A DNA stretch of 64,000 nucleotides, from the NCBI GenBank assembly GCA_012064385.1, contig QRDG01000833.1, positions 17,058 through 81,057 on the forward strand. The letters run 5' to 3'. Both the position numbers and the translations under genes were made by a program. The DNA is from Puccinellia tenuiflora (Eukaryota > Streptophyta > Magnoliopsida > Poales > Poaceae). Of the stretch, positions 34,893 through 47,700 are shown one piece after another. Below the pieces are notes generated by a model. The model did no database searches, was not told where the DNA came from, and worked only from the letters and a program-made list of their open reading frames with translations. Each line of letters begins with the position of its first letter. The first letter of the stretch is position 1.

Positions 34893-36718
34893 TGAAAGGA
34901 TACGGATGTCGCCTAGAGGGGGGGTGAATAGGCGATTTGAAATTATTACGGTTAAGGCTTGAATAAATGTGGAATAAAACTAACATTTAATTTATCAAGC
35001 CAAAACCTAAACTAGCTAGGTTTACCTATGTGCACCAACAACTTATGCTAAGCAATATAATCAACTAGGTGATAGCAAGATATATAACTTCAACCTCAAT
35101 GGCTATCACACAGTAAGTAGCATAAGTACGAAGCTTGGGTATAGAAATACCGAGGCACTTGGAGACGATGATTTATCCCGAAGTTCACTTCCCAATGGAA
35201 GCTAGTCTCCGTTGGAGTGGCGCGGTGTTCACCAAAGTGAAACACCGAGTAGCATTGATATGGCACACCGTATCTCCGTTGTGTCTTACCACCAATGTGG
35301 CGAGGCACTTGTCACTATGTTATCGTTGAGGTTGACAACTAGAACCTTTACAAGGATGAAGCACACTCCACAAGTTGGAGGGTCTTCATCAAATGCACCG
35401 AGCCGCCAAGACTAGATGCTTCAAGGCCAGGGCACACACCACAACTCAATTGGTGGCTCCCGACAATGTCTTCGTAGCTACCAAAGCTCCGAGACCAACA
35501 AGGTTGGGCCACCCACCACAACCTAATTGGAGACTCCCAACAAATCCCGTGAGCCACCAAGACTCCGAGAAATCAACAACCATCTAGGGTACCAACGTGC
35601 CCTAAAGGAACAAGCTCTAGGGCACCAAAGCACCCCAAGAGTAACAAGCTTCTCAACTTCGACTTCCACGTATCACCGTGGAGAACTCAAACCGATGCAA
35701 CTAATGCAATGGCAAGAACACACTAAGTGTTCAAGTTCTTCCAACCCGAATCCAACCAAAGCAACTAATGCTTGGAAGGGATTTGAGAGAAGAACAAAGG
35801 AGAAACACCAAGAAACTCTAAAGATCTAGATCCAAAGTGTTCCCCTCACTTATAGGAGAAATCAATCGGTGGAAACAAGGATCTAGATCTCCTCTCTCTT
35901 TTCCCTCAAAAACTAGCAAGAACTATTGGAGGGATTGAGAGAAAGCCAAGCTTGAGAAGGTCAACAATGGAGGGGAGAAAATAGCTCAAGAGGTTGGCAA
36001 AAAGTTAGGGTTTATTTGGGGAAGAAACCCCTTAAATAGGAGGCTCCAAAATGGAGCCGTTGGAGCAGCAGGGTGCCCGGCCTGGTGGCCGGCCTAGGCC
36101 AGCCGGGGGGCCGGCCAGGGCTTATCACGCAGGGAAAACAGGGCAGCCCGGCCACCCCCCAAAGCCGCCCGGCCTGGAGCCCGGCTTGGGCCGGCCAGGA
36201 GGCCGGCCACCCCCCAGAGCCGCCCAGCCTGGAGCCCGGCCTGGGCCGGCCAGGGGGCCGGCCCCCCTAGAACCACCCGGCCTGCAGCCCATCCTAGGCC
36301 GGCCAGGGGGCCGGCCAGCCAGGTGCGACGCCTTCTAATTTTAACGTTCGACACCGAAAACGCAATAACTTCCACATACGAACTCCGTTTCCGATAATCT
36401 TGGAATCGTCACAACAAGCCCTACAATATTATGCATAGAAACATCATTGTTCAATAGGATATGGTAAAACCAAAAGATGAAAGGTAAAACCTTTCTATTG
36501 AAGACCGGAAAACCATATCTTTTGCAATGAAGTCCGAATGAAGTGAAACCAACTTTGTTGGAAAGAGGACGACAAATGCTACCCAATAACAAGTGAAAAT
36601 ATTGAAACCAAGCAAGGAGATTTTGCTACTAAACGGAAGAGTGAAACCTTCCGCATAGATGGACCGGCAAAATCTCCGACACCGAAAACTTATGAGGAGA
36701 CACATGAAAACCGTTTTC
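34893..36718 (-). repeat. 3' LTR of M, distal part
   Basis: It starts TGAAAGGATACGGATGTCGC on the plus strand and matches 50685 to about 52485 of the other LTR. It stops after ACCGTTTTC at the junction with N. About 650 bp of LTR present in the other copy (52,486-53,130) is missing here; only the last 13-14 bases remain, at 44764-44777. The GGCCGG-rich block is at about 36,065-36,325. Confidence 0.88.
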
Positions 36719-37254
36719 ATGTGACGGAGAAGATATCTCCAGGCCTTCTCGGTAATATAGCATCAAAAGTCTGCAGACATGTGATTAGGTTGTAATCACC
36801 GGATCCTATATTATGGACGAGTAAAGAAAACTTGCCGGTAACGAGATAAACTAGACATGGGGATGTCAACGATTATATCTCGGGCAAGTAAAATATCGTG
36901 AGACAAAGGGAATCATATATGAGATTAATTGAATCTCCGGCATCGCGGTTCAATCGAGAAAGGTTTTCGTTGAGTGTATAGGAATTTAATATGGGCATCC
37001 CGGTCCCGCTATTAATTATTGATATGATCATGTCTATGCATTCTCGAACCCGTAGGGTCACACACTTAACGTTCCGATGAAATTAGGTTTTGCGATGAAT
37101 TAAATGATGAAGTGAACGAATGGTGATTCGGAGTCTCGGATGGGATCCCGGACGTCACGAGAGGTTCCGGAGGAGTCCGGAGAATAAGATTCATATATGG
37201 AAAGTGGTTTCCGGAGGTTTCGGAAAAGTTCCGGAAATTATTTATAGGGTACCG

Positions 37255-37287
37255 GAAGGTTCCGGAATGTTCTAGAAGGTTCTAGAA
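37255..37287 (+). promoter_or_regulatory. Heat-shock-element array in the N 5' LTR (7 units)
   Basis: Seven alternating trimers, each separated by exactly two bases, read GAA-TTC-GAA-TTC-GAA-TTC-GAA. This is an uninterrupted nGAAn/nTTCn array, the binding pattern of trimeric heat-shock factors. It lies in the region expected for U3, about 254 bp upstream of a TATA box at 37541. Confidence 0.75.
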
Positions 37288-37540
37288 GTGGGACCACATA
37301 TTGTATGGGGCCCACATGGACCAAAGGGGTGCTGCCACCACCTAGGTGGGGCGCACCACCTAAGGCCCACATGGGCTGGTGCGGCATAGGAAGGGGGGGG
37401 GGGAACCCACTCCTAGTTGGACTAGGAGTTGGGCCCTCCACCCTTTAGGAAAGGGGCCCAAGGAGGAGTCCTAGATGGACTCCAACTTGGGGAGCAAGGA
37501 AGGGGGCCGGCCGGCCCCTACCCAAACCCTAGCCGGCCAC

Positions 37541-37549
37541 CTATAAATA
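37541..37549 (+). promoter_or_regulatory. TATA box of the N 5' LTR
   Basis: CTATAAATA, with AAACCCTAG about 15 bases upstream. The 3' LTR equivalent is at 44167-44175. It probably marks the U3/R start of transcription about 30 bases downstream. Confidence 0.65.
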
Positions 37550-38139
37550 AGGGGGGAGGGAGGGGTGCGGCACACCCTTGTGCTGCCTCCCTGAGTTGCC
37601 TAGCCGCACCCCCTCTCCCTCTCCTACCCTAACCCTAGCCGCACCCCTCTCTCAAGGGGGCTGCGCACCACCACCTCCACCAAAGGCTGCCGCACCCCCT
37701 TATGCTCTAGGGGCTGCGCCACCTTGATCCTCTCCCTCTCCTCTTGCTTGGCTTGGCGAAGCCCTGCTCGCGGAGATCGTCATCATCACCGGCACTACCG
37801 TCGTGCTGCTGAGATCATCAAGGCCACATCCTCTCGCTTGCGGGATCAAGGAGTCGACGTCTTCATCGAGCCGTACGTGTGGACGCCGCGGAGGTGCTGC
37901 CCGTTGCTGCACTTCACCGGATTGGATCTCGAGGATAATACATCTCCTCGCGACTAGACGAGTCTAGTTGCGGGGATCGACTAGCCAACCCCTGCACCGA
38001 CAAAATGCGTTTGTTGATCTTCAAGGGTAAGAGATTGGATCTCACCTTCGCTATCTTCATCTAGTAGATCTAGATCCTTGGGGTTTATTCCGCTTGCCGC
38101 GTAGAAATTTTTTTGTTTTCCATGCTGCGACCCCATCAG

Positions 38140-38152
38140 TGGTATCAGAGCC
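38140..38152 (+). promoter_or_regulatory. Primer binding site of N (initiator Met-tRNA)
   Basis: TGGTATCAGAGCC begins one base after the LTR end CCCCATCA and is the standard complement to the 3' end of plant initiator methionine tRNA. Confidence 0.9.
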
Positions 38153-39402
38153 TAGATCTATTCGTAGATGTTGGTGCGATTAGAACACAAGGAGTTGTGG
38201 GCGTTGATATTTTATGTTGCTACCTTCTCGCGTGCACTTTGGATCTTTGCGGTATTGTGAGATTGAAGCGGCCCGGACCAACCTTACTCGTCCACGCACG
38301 AGAGACCGGTTCCACGACTGACATGCAACTTGTTTTGCATAAGTGGCTGGCGGGTGTCTGTTTCTCTTGCTTTAGTGAGGATGCAATTTTCAATGGAAGG
38401 CCTTTCAAAAGGATGAGTAAATAAGCAACTATTATATCACCGTTGTGGTTTTTGCGTATATTAGAACGGTTCTATCTCGTTGACCCAAGCCACGTAAAAT
38501 TTGCATAAACAAAGTAGAGGACGTCTAACTTGTTTTTGCAGAGGGGGTCAAGTGATGTGATATGGCCAATGTGATTTGTGATAATGTATGCAATGATCAT
38601 GTTTGTAATATTTCGCGACTTGCATGTCGGCGAGTACGGCAACCGGCAGGAGCCATATGGTTGTCTTTTATTTTATGTGACCTACGTGTCAATGAATCAC
38701 CATGTAATTGCTTTACTTTATTGCTAAGAGTAGCATTAGTGGTAGTTGCAATAGTTGGTGGACAACCATGGTGATGGCGCCACGATGATGGAGATCATGC
38801 CGGAGATGGAGATCTTGCCGGTGCTTTGAAGATGGAGATCTAAGAGCATATGAAGAAAGGCCATATCATATCACAATTATGAATTGCATGTGATGTTTAT
38901 CCCTTTTTATGCACCTTATTGTTATGCTTAGATGTGATCGCGACGGTAGCATGATAAGGTGATCTCTCATGTTAATATCAAGATAATTAAGTGTTCTCCC
39001 CTAGTATGCGCCGTTGCGAAAGTTCGTCGTTTCGAAGCATCACGTGATGATCGGGTGTGATAGATTCAACGTTCACATACAACGGGTGCAAGCCAGTTTG
39101 CACATGCGGAAATACTACGGTTGTCTTGACGAGCCTAGCATGTACAGACATGGCTTCGGGAACACGGAACCGAAAGGTTAAACACGAGTCATATGAATGA
39201 TATGATCAACACTGAGTTGTTCACCATTGAAGCTACATCATCTCACGTGATGATCGGTGGTGGTATAGTGGATTTGGATCGTGTGTCACTAATCAACCGG
39301 AGAGATGTTGAGTTTAGTGGGAGTTCATTAATTTGATTAAGTTGAACTAAAATTATCATAAACAAGTGTCCTAAAGATGTCTTTGCAAAATCCTTGTAGA
39401 TC
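38153..39402 (+). other. Untranslated leader of N
   Basis: About 1.25 kb between the primer binding site and the gag start. There is no long open frame. It presumably carries packaging signals. Confidence 0.5.
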
Positions 39403-40032
39403 ATGGGCGACTACAGTAGTATGTTTCTTGCTGAGGAGCTGCGTCTCGATGGGTCAAACTTTGCTGAATGGTACATGCGTCTGAGAGAAGCCCTATACGC
39501 CAATGACGAGCTCTACGTGATAGATGAACCTTTAGAAAAACGCCCTGATGTTACAGTTGACTATGAAGGGTATATGGAGTGGTACGATCAAAAGACCACC
39601 TACTTGAGAGTCGAGTGGCTGATATGCACCTTCATGGATTCTAACCTTGGTAGACAATTTGGAAACTTGAGCGCAATGGAGATTGTCGATGAGCTGAAAA
39701 GAAGGTTCATAGCACAAGTTAGAGTTGCAAGGTTTGAATGCTTGGATGATTTTCTTTCAACTAAGATGGAAGAAAACACTTGCTTGGAACAGCACCTAAG
39801 TAAGATGCACCGGCTGTATTATACTATGGTGGATGTTTGGAACCATGAAATAACTGACGAGATGGCAATAGATGGGGTGTTGCGCTCGCTTCCCCCCAGC
39901 TATAAGGATTATGTCAGGAACTATATCATGGGAAGGGATTCGATCACTTTCTGTGAGTTTATTTCCCAGCTTCGTCAAGTTAAAGTGGAACCCATAGCAG
40001 GAGAAGTAGTCAACGCAGAAGGTATATTTTGA
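39403..40032 (+). CDS. Copia-type gag (UBN2-like) of element N
   Basis: A 209-aa intact frame starts MGDYSSMFLAEELRLDGSNF. It shows the Copia gag N-terminal pattern 'LDG.NF..WY..LR..L', then LSAMEIVDELKRRF, CLEQHLSKMHRLYYTMVD and VLRSLPPSYKDYVRNYI. This is the UBN2/retrotransposon gag domain that forms the particle shell. There is no CCHC zinc knuckle and no fused protease, integrase or polymerase. The frame ends at a stop at 40030-40032, about half the length of gag proteins with nucleic-acid-binding tails. The lack of internal stops agrees with a young insertion. Confidence 0.8.
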   Translation: MGDYSSMFLAEELRLDGSNFAEWYMRLREALYANDELYVIDEPLEKRPDVTVDYEGYMEWYDQKTTYLRVEWLICTFMDSNLGRQFGNLSAMEIVDELKRRFIAQVRVARFECLDDFLSTKMEENTCLEQHLSKMHRLYYTMVDVWNHEITDEMAIDGVLRSLPPSYKDYVRNYIMGRDSITFCEFISQLRQVKVEPIAGEVVNAEGIF

Positions 40033-42847
40033 TATACTAGTTATAAATGTTTAAATGTCCCATTTACACTCATGGTGAGCTAAGTATTTGATACTTGTGC
40101 TGTTTTATGAAAACAGGGCCAGCCGTTTGAGAAGTGCATGGAGGGACTGAGTGGATTTCGCGGGAAGATGGCAATCAAGGAGTTGATGCTGGCGTCATTT
40201 CACTTCTACATTTATCATTTTAAATTAGAGGATTTGAATGAGTTTTGTAATCGAATTAAGTGTGATCTTAAATTAGTGTGTCTCGGTTTGTGAGACGGTC
40301 ATTCATGTTAAAGACAAGTGGTTGTTCTGTTTTCATGAGTAATCTTTTTTTTGGAGATCACGTTTCGATTATGAGATTATTGTCCTTTGCTAGATTTAAA
40401 CGATAGTTAGTTAAACACTTATAAAATAAGGACATACTAAAAATATCCTATACTTAATGATGAGAATTGTTTTAATTGTACTATTAGTGCTGGAGAGCAT
40501 CTTGATGCGCATCACTAAATAGTGTGGTTAAAAATGTCATTTTCTGAAAATGCCATGAGTTGCTGAAAATAAACACAAGTGTTGGTTGTATTTTTCAGTA
40601 AATAAAAGACATCATTATTTTATCATGAATGAGTAAATAGGAGTATTTATTCATGTCATGATGAGACCTTGGAAGTAAAGGATATTAAGTTAACAAGATA
40701 ATTGAGTCTTTTCGATTTGATCAAAAGAGACAAAATATTTGAGTTATTGTTTAGTATGGAGACTTGTGACAAGTGTTATCACAAATTACAATATTTAGAG
40801 ATTATTCAAAAGTGTTTTGATAAACCTAAAGTATTGTAGTCACATTATATTTGATATTGTGTGGTCATAAAGAAGGGTTTTAGTTTTAAGGTTTTATTTG
40901 TATCATTTAGATTTATTTTGATAAACACTCTGTTTTAAATAAAGGATCTGTTTAATGATTTGCATTTCGCATATGAGTTATGTGAAATAGTGGTTTCAAT
41001 AATTATGAGATAATTAAAAGACCAAAGCAAATGGAATTTTGTAGAATGTTCATATGAGATTATGAATAGAGATTCCACAATGTGAGACTAAAAGGAACAA
41101 ACCAATGTGTTTGGTTATGTTATGTATTTTAGTGGTTTTATCGTGAAATGGTTTCATGGATAAAAGAATTGTTGGAATGAATTTAGAAAGTTTAAACCTT
41201 TCATGTTTATGTATCAAGTGGCACATATGTAAAGTGCTATGTTGGTTAAAACTTGACACATAAAAGGTTTTAATGATGGTGATCATTGAATTATGGTTTA
41301 GCTTGTCTAAAGAGAAGTAGGGTTCAAGAATATGAATTTTGTCAAAAGTTGCAAAATAATATTCGTGATTTACTTGTCATGTTTGGGAAACAAGACATAC
41401 CTACAAAACTACAAAAGAAGAAATAGAAACTTTAAATACGAAAGTGACTAAAAGTCATTCTATTTTAAGTTTAAATCATAAAGTAATCGTTACTTGATTT
41501 TGTGAAAAGAATGTTTCACATATTTATTTTGCAAAAGAGTTTGCGTGGAATAAATAAAACTTAGAGCTGGCAAGGTGCTGGCGTTTCGTATATGAGTTCT
41601 CGAATCTTAAGAGTTAAGAGTTTTGGAGGAGTCCAAAGTGTCGAGAAAGTGCATAAGAAACTGAGTGAGATCTAATTAAGATATGTGGTGACATATATTA
41701 AGTTAGAGCAGAAATTAATTTCCATAATCAAAATATGTGGTGACATATGTTTGAGTGGGAACTAGTTAATCATGGTCAAATATAAAGATAACATATTTCT
41801 GAGTGGGAGCCACAGTGTTTTCACAATTTAATATGTGTATGGTGTATATTTGAGTGGGAGTTTACAACATCGTGTTTGAATGAAATGGAGATTTCATAAA
41901 TGTTGTAAATGGTGTCATGGACCAATGCATAACTTATGAAGTTAGTTTGAACGTCAAATGTTCATGTAGATGAATGTATCTATGAAGGATAGATAAGTTT
42001 GATAAATATTAAAGTCAGGATGTTTTACCTATACAAGTTTTGAAGGAGTTCAAAATAAAACAAGAGAAGAACGGTTCGTCTCATTGTAACATATAGGTGA
42101 AACATTGAGTTAGAGAACTCAGTACAAAATTGATGGTTGAAGGATATGTTGGAATTCAATATGAATTGTTCATAGGTCTCAACATATAAGAACCATGTGT
42201 TTGTATATGACAATATGTGACCCAAGTTCTTAGTTGTAAGAACATGATGAATGAGGAGTCATTTTTCATGAAATTGAGATAAATTTAGAAAATGGTAGAC
42301 TTGGTTGAAGTCATAAAGCCAGACTAAATTGGAGATCTCTTAGAGACAAAGCAGCGCAGCGAAAGCATGATCGGAAATATCAAAGTGACAAGGTTCACTG
42401 TCGATTTGTTAAGTCTACAACATATAGGAGTATATGATTAATTCAAGGATTGAAATAAGATATAATATTTTGGTTTGAGAAAGTTGTTTCAAGATTGAGT
42501 GAGTTCCAGATGCATATGTTGTGGGAAAGTCCATTTGACTGAACATACATATAGGCATAAAAGGATATGAATATCTCACTCTACAACCAAACATATTATA
42601 TGCATTATATGATAATGAGTTTTATCATGGGATGATAGGAAGTTTATCATGTGATGATAAAGTAATGTCAAATTAGGTGACAGTTACAATTTTGCAAAGG
42701 ACATAGACAGCTGTAAAGTACAGAGTATGGACAGAACCTTTTCCACAAGCAAACATGATCAGCACTGAGACTTCATGAGTGAGACTCCATGGGTGTTGGA
42801 TCGCGGAAATGTAAACTAGATTATTGACTCTAGTGCAAGTGGGAGAC
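40033..42847 (+). other. Non-coding interior of N
   Basis: AT-rich with no significant open frame. From about 41,028 to 42,847 it is closely matched by 58,670-60,486 of element O, so this non-coding content is a family feature and not private decay. It ends in the polypurine tract. Confidence 0.75.
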
Positions 42848-44764
42848 TGTTGGGAATATGCCCTAGAGGCAATAATAAAATGGTTTATTAAGCATATTCA
42901 CGTTTATGATAATAGTTTATTATCCATGCTATAATTGTATTAAATGGAAACATAATACATGTGTGGAATATAAACACCCGGAGTCCCTAGTGAGCCTCTA
43001 CAGGACTAGTTCGTTGATCGAGAGATAGTTAGAGTTTCCTAACTATGGACTTGTTATAGTCACTTGATAACGGAGTCATATCATTAGGAGTAATGGTGTG
43101 ATGGACATGACCCAAATAAAGAGTTGCAATTAATCGTGTCACAAAAGTTTTGTTGTCAACACTTTTAATATGCCAAATATAGTTTCCTTAGACCATGAGA
43201 TTATATCACTCCCGTTCACCGGAGGAATACTTTGTGGACATCAAACGTCACTTCGTAACTGGGTGATTATAAAGGTGGCTTTCAGGTATCTCCGATGGTG
43301 GGTTGTTGGGTGATATGAATCGAGAATGGGATTTGTCCCTCCATGTGACGGAGAAGATATCTCCAGGCCTTCTCGGTAATATAGCATCAAAAGTCTGCAG
43401 ACATGTGATTAGGTTGTAATCACCGGGATCCTATATTATGGACGAGTAAAGAAAACTTGCCGGTAACGAGATTAAACTAGACATGGGGATGTCAACGATT
43501 ATATCTCGGGCAAGTAAAATATCGTGAGACAAAGGGAATCATATATGAGATTAATTGAATCTCCGGCATCGTGGTTCAATCGAGAAAAGGTTTTCGTTGA
43601 GTGTATAGGAATTAATATGGGCATCCCGGTCCCGCTATTAATTATTGATATGATCATGTCTATGCATTCTCGAACCCGTAGGGTCACACACTTAACGTTC
43701 CGATGAAATTAGGTTTTGCGATGAATTAAATGATGAAGTGAACGAATGGTGATTCGGAGTCTCGGATGGGATCCCGGACGTCACGAGAGGTTCCGGAGGA
43801 GTCCGGAGAATAAGATTCATATATGGAAAGTGGTTTCCGGAGGTTTCGGAAAAGTTCCGGAAATTATTTATAGGGTACCAAAAGGTTCCGGAATGTTCTA
43901 GAAGGTTCTAGAAGTGGGACCACATATTGTATGGGGCCCACATGGACCAAAGGGGTGCTGCCACCACCTAGGTGGGGCGCACCACCTAAGGCCCACATGG
44001 GCTGGTGCGGCATAGGAAGGGGGGGGGGGAACCCACTCCTAGTTGGACTAGGAGTTGGGCCCTCCACCCTTTAGGAAAGGGGCCCAAGGAGGAGTCCTAG
44101 ATGGACTCCAACTTGGGGGGCAAGGAAGGGGGCCGGCCGGCCCCTACCCAAACCCTAGCCAGCCACCTATAAATAGAGGGGGGAGGGAGGGGTGCGGCAC
44201 ACCCTTGTGCTGCCTCCCTGAGTTGCCTAGCCGCACCCCTCTCCCTCTCCTACCCTAACCCTAGCCGCACCCCTCTCTCAAGGGGGCTGCGCACCACCAC
44301 CTCCACCAAAGGCTGTCGCACCCCCTTATGCTCTAGGGGCTGCGCCACCTTGATCCTCTCCCTCTCCTCTTGATTGGCTTGGCGAAGCCCTGCTCGCGGA
44401 GATCGTCATCGACACCGGCACAACCGTCGTGCTGCTGAGATCATCAAGGCCACGTCCTCTCGCTTGTGGGATCAAGGAGTCGACGTCTTCATCGAGCCAT
44501 ACGTGTGGACACCGCGGAGGTGCTGCCCGTTGCTGCACTTCACCGGATTGGATCTCGAGGATAATACATCTCCTCGCGACTAGACGAGTCTAGTTGCGGG
44601 GATCGACTAGCCAACCCCTGCACCGACAAAACGCGTTTGTTGATCTTCAAGGGTAAGAGATTGGATCGCACCTTCGCTATCTTCATCTAGTAGATCTAGA
44701 TCCTTGGGGTTTATTCTGCTTGCCGCGTAGAATTTTTTTTGTTTTCCATGTTGCGACCCCATCA
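42848..44764 (+). repeat. 3' LTR of N, complete
   Basis: 1,917 bp with ends TGTTGGG..CCATCA. It contains a 6-unit GAA/TTC array at 43886-43913 and a TATA box at 44167-44175. It joins directly to the remaining CCATGCTCTTTCA of the M LTR. Confidence 0.9.
43886..43913 (+). promoter_or_regulatory. Heat-shock-element array in the N 3' LTR (6 units)
   Basis: TTC-GAA-TTC-GAA-TTC-GAA with two-base spacing. The seventh (outer GAA) seen in the 5' LTR is changed to AAA here. Confidence 0.75.
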
Positions 44765-44777
44765 CCATGCTCTTTCA

Positions 44778-47700
44778 ATCTCCCCCATTTTGGTAATTGA
44801 TGACAATCCCTTTTGAGAGGGTTTATATAATGAGTTAAGCAACCTTGCAAGACAAGGATGCATAAGCATGAGAGGCAAATGCTTAAGAACCAAACGAAAG
44901 CATAAAACCAAATTCCCTTAAACCCTCTTAAACTTCTCCCCCATTGGCATCGATTGCCGAAATGGGAAGAAAAATTTAGAAGGCCAATATAATACGAGTT
45001 CCTCCACAAGGTATGCATTTCTCAAGATATGAGTGAAATTGAATGCACATATCCATTGACGAATAATAGAGGAAATCAAACTATATTGAGGATCCAAAGA
45101 TTGCAAAAGGATGAAATCATTCTAAACATCTCCACAAAGGCGAAGAGCAATCAAGAAGATCCTAACCGAGAGTTCTAAATAAAAATAGAGAAGATCCCCA
45201 ATGTTCATGCACTATTGAGGAGTGCACAAATATGGAATCCTCACTCCCCCAAAATCATCTAGAACACTCACCAAGTGCAAGGATGTAAAAATTAAAGCAA
45301 AACAGAGCACTTGCACCAAAGATGTGGTTGAGCCATAAGGAGATACCAATTAAGAGAAACTATCATTAAAGGCCCAACCAAGAGTATGTGTGTGTGACAA
45401 GACAATTAATTTGGTAAGATACATAGTCTTAACCAAATGGAGATAAGTTATATATCAAGTATTGACACACACAACTTTCAAAGAAGATTTTTCAAAAAAA
45501 TATGTTCACAAGCTCAAGGATACCAATTGGAAATTAAAACCAATCGAAAAAAAAACCAAGAGCTAGTGGGAACATTTAGCCAACAAAATCAACATACTCA
45601 CCGTGATAAGCATGAAGAGAAGAATCTTCAATAAAATGTGAGTGCGCAAAGATGCGAATAGAAATAAGACAAGCACTCACGAGACAAACTTGGAGCCACC
45701 AAATAATTATAGATAAAAGACAAGGTGGCTTGAAAGAAAATAGGATACCAAATAAAAGGTGACCTCTCTCATATGTATAGGTTTCTAAGTAGACAAATCA
45801 TTAATGATACATCGACAAAGAAACTTACACATATAAAATGGTCGAGGAAAAGGAGACCATGGTAACCAAAAGGAAGTCATGAATATACAAAAAGAGATTA
45901 TTGATTAAAAGCATAGCACATAGCTCAAATTTATCTCATTATATATAAATGAACTTCAAACACATCAAATGTATCACACATATGACTAAGGGAACAAGAG
46001 ATAGTGGAAATGCTTTGAGATAGGCAACAAGTATCACAAAGAAATAATACCAATTGATGGAAAGGTTTTTGCAATTTCATCACAAATATCACAAAGATAT
46101 ACAAAGTGAAGGAAATAAGCCAAAACCACAGCAATTGCACATTAAAGTTTTCATGCCAAGATGCAACCTACACAAGGTTGAATACAAGAAAGATATGCAT
46201 GGGATAGATACTTGTTACCGATATAGCATTGGTGATGATGAAGATGAGAATTTTGTTTATCATCAAAGCTTGACTCCAATAATCACACGGTGAGAACACC
46301 TTCCTTATGAGTGACGCAAGCATCCAATGTATCTCCATTATACCTAAAACAAAATTCAAGTACAACATGGTTCCCAAACTCATTGGGTCCCATAGTAGTT
46401 AGATGAACTACAATACATAGGACATACTCCACATAAATATGTGCATATAGATGTGAAATTGAATTTCATGCACATCTTAGCCGATTTAGGATTCGGTGGA
46501 GTATTCCCTATATATTGGATCAAGAAAGACAGGCATGCCATATAATATATATGTTAAAGGATATACATACAAAGTCTTTTAAGAACCAAACGAGATACAA
46601 TTTGGACAAAACACCAAGTAAACCAAGAAGAGAGCACACCAAAGTGTGACACAAAAAGGTTGTCCAAATTATATCAAAATCCAAATCAACACATGATTGA
46701 GGAAAAATCAAATCAACATATGATTGATTCCAAAACACATCAACATATGAAGTGTGATATCAAAAGGAATCAAATCAAAGCAACCTATGATCGATAAGAC
46801 ACCAATTGAAAATACGATACCAACTAGGAGAAAATATACCAAGAAGAGGATAATACTTGACCGGAATCAAGTAAAGTAGAATAGAGTAATAAGGTATCAA
46901 AATTCCTACAATAAATATCAATTGAAACAAATATCTATGAAGGAGATATTAAATTCCAATTAATACCAATTGGAGGTACCTAGGCAAGGCCAATGAGCAT
47001 ATAAGATAAAAGAAAGAGACATGCTCAAAGGGATTTCTCATTCTATAGGATAAACATAAAACAAGAAATGAGAAAGCAAGACTCCCAAGAGAGAGCAAGG
47101 TTACACTAAATAAACCAAGCACCCTCTACACTTTTCAAGATGGCACAAAGCATCAAGAGAAAAATATTTGTCTTCCATAAACACATACGATAGAAATCAA
47201 ATGCCAATTGAAAGGATCAAGTATTGATAGATAGGATAGTGTTCTAAATAAAAGGAATGCTCCCCCAAGATTCATGCATTATTTTTTATATTTGCATTTG
47301 AATACAAAATGCACGCACAAGGGATCATTACTCTTAATATTTTATTTACAACACTAAACACTACCAATTCAAATTTAGGATCCATGCAAGAGGCAAGGAA
47401 GCCAATGGGAGTCAAAATAAATATTTTGGCAAGAGATGGGGCAAATAAAAGCCAATGCCAATGTAAGGATAATCAAAAATATTCTATAGCAAACATAAAT
47501 ATAGATTGTCCAAGGACAGTGACCATTTGGAATTATTTTCCCGGTGATAGAGGTATCCAAGAATATCCTCACAAGATAAAACATATGGCAAGAGATAAGA
47601 ATATAAAACACTATATTTGAGTAAGGTTTGTTGGTAGTTCCAACTATTCAAACCAACCGGCAAGGCCATGGTTAGAATAATATGGAACAAATGGTTTCTC

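Larger units (their letters stand above)
36719..38138 (+). repeat. 5' LTR of N, truncated at its 5' end
   Basis: It matches 43343-44764 with only scattered differences. The left junction, directly after ACCGTTTTC of the M LTR, lacks the TGTTGGG start and any target duplication, so a deletion removed both the N LTR start and the adjoining M LTR. Confidence 0.88.
36719..44764 (+). mobile_element. Copia-type gag-only retroelement N, inserted in the LTR of M
   Basis: The element is in plus orientation. Its 5' LTR (36719-38138) lacks the first 495 bp relative to the 3' LTR (42848-44764, starting TGTTGGGAATATGCCCTAG and ending CCCCATCA). The primer binding site is at 38140-38152 and a gag frame at 39403-40032. 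A 2.8-kb AT-rich non-coding stretch follows, up to the polypurine tract AGTGGGAGAC just before 42848. The LTR start resembles the Angela/WIS/BARE-type Copia LTRs of Triticeae, from memory. No polymerase genes are present. The shared LTR parts look almost identical, implying a recent insertion. Confidence 0.88.

Noticed and set aside
36051..36338. Pro/Gly-rich open frames in the M LTRs (also at 51841-52155)
   Set aside because: They are produced by GGCCGG palindromes in all frames and both strands, and are not conserved between the LTR copies.
40022..40116. Apparent intron (GT..ACAG) after the N gag
   Set aside because: Joining the flanks gives an immediate stop, so it would not extend the protein meaningfully.
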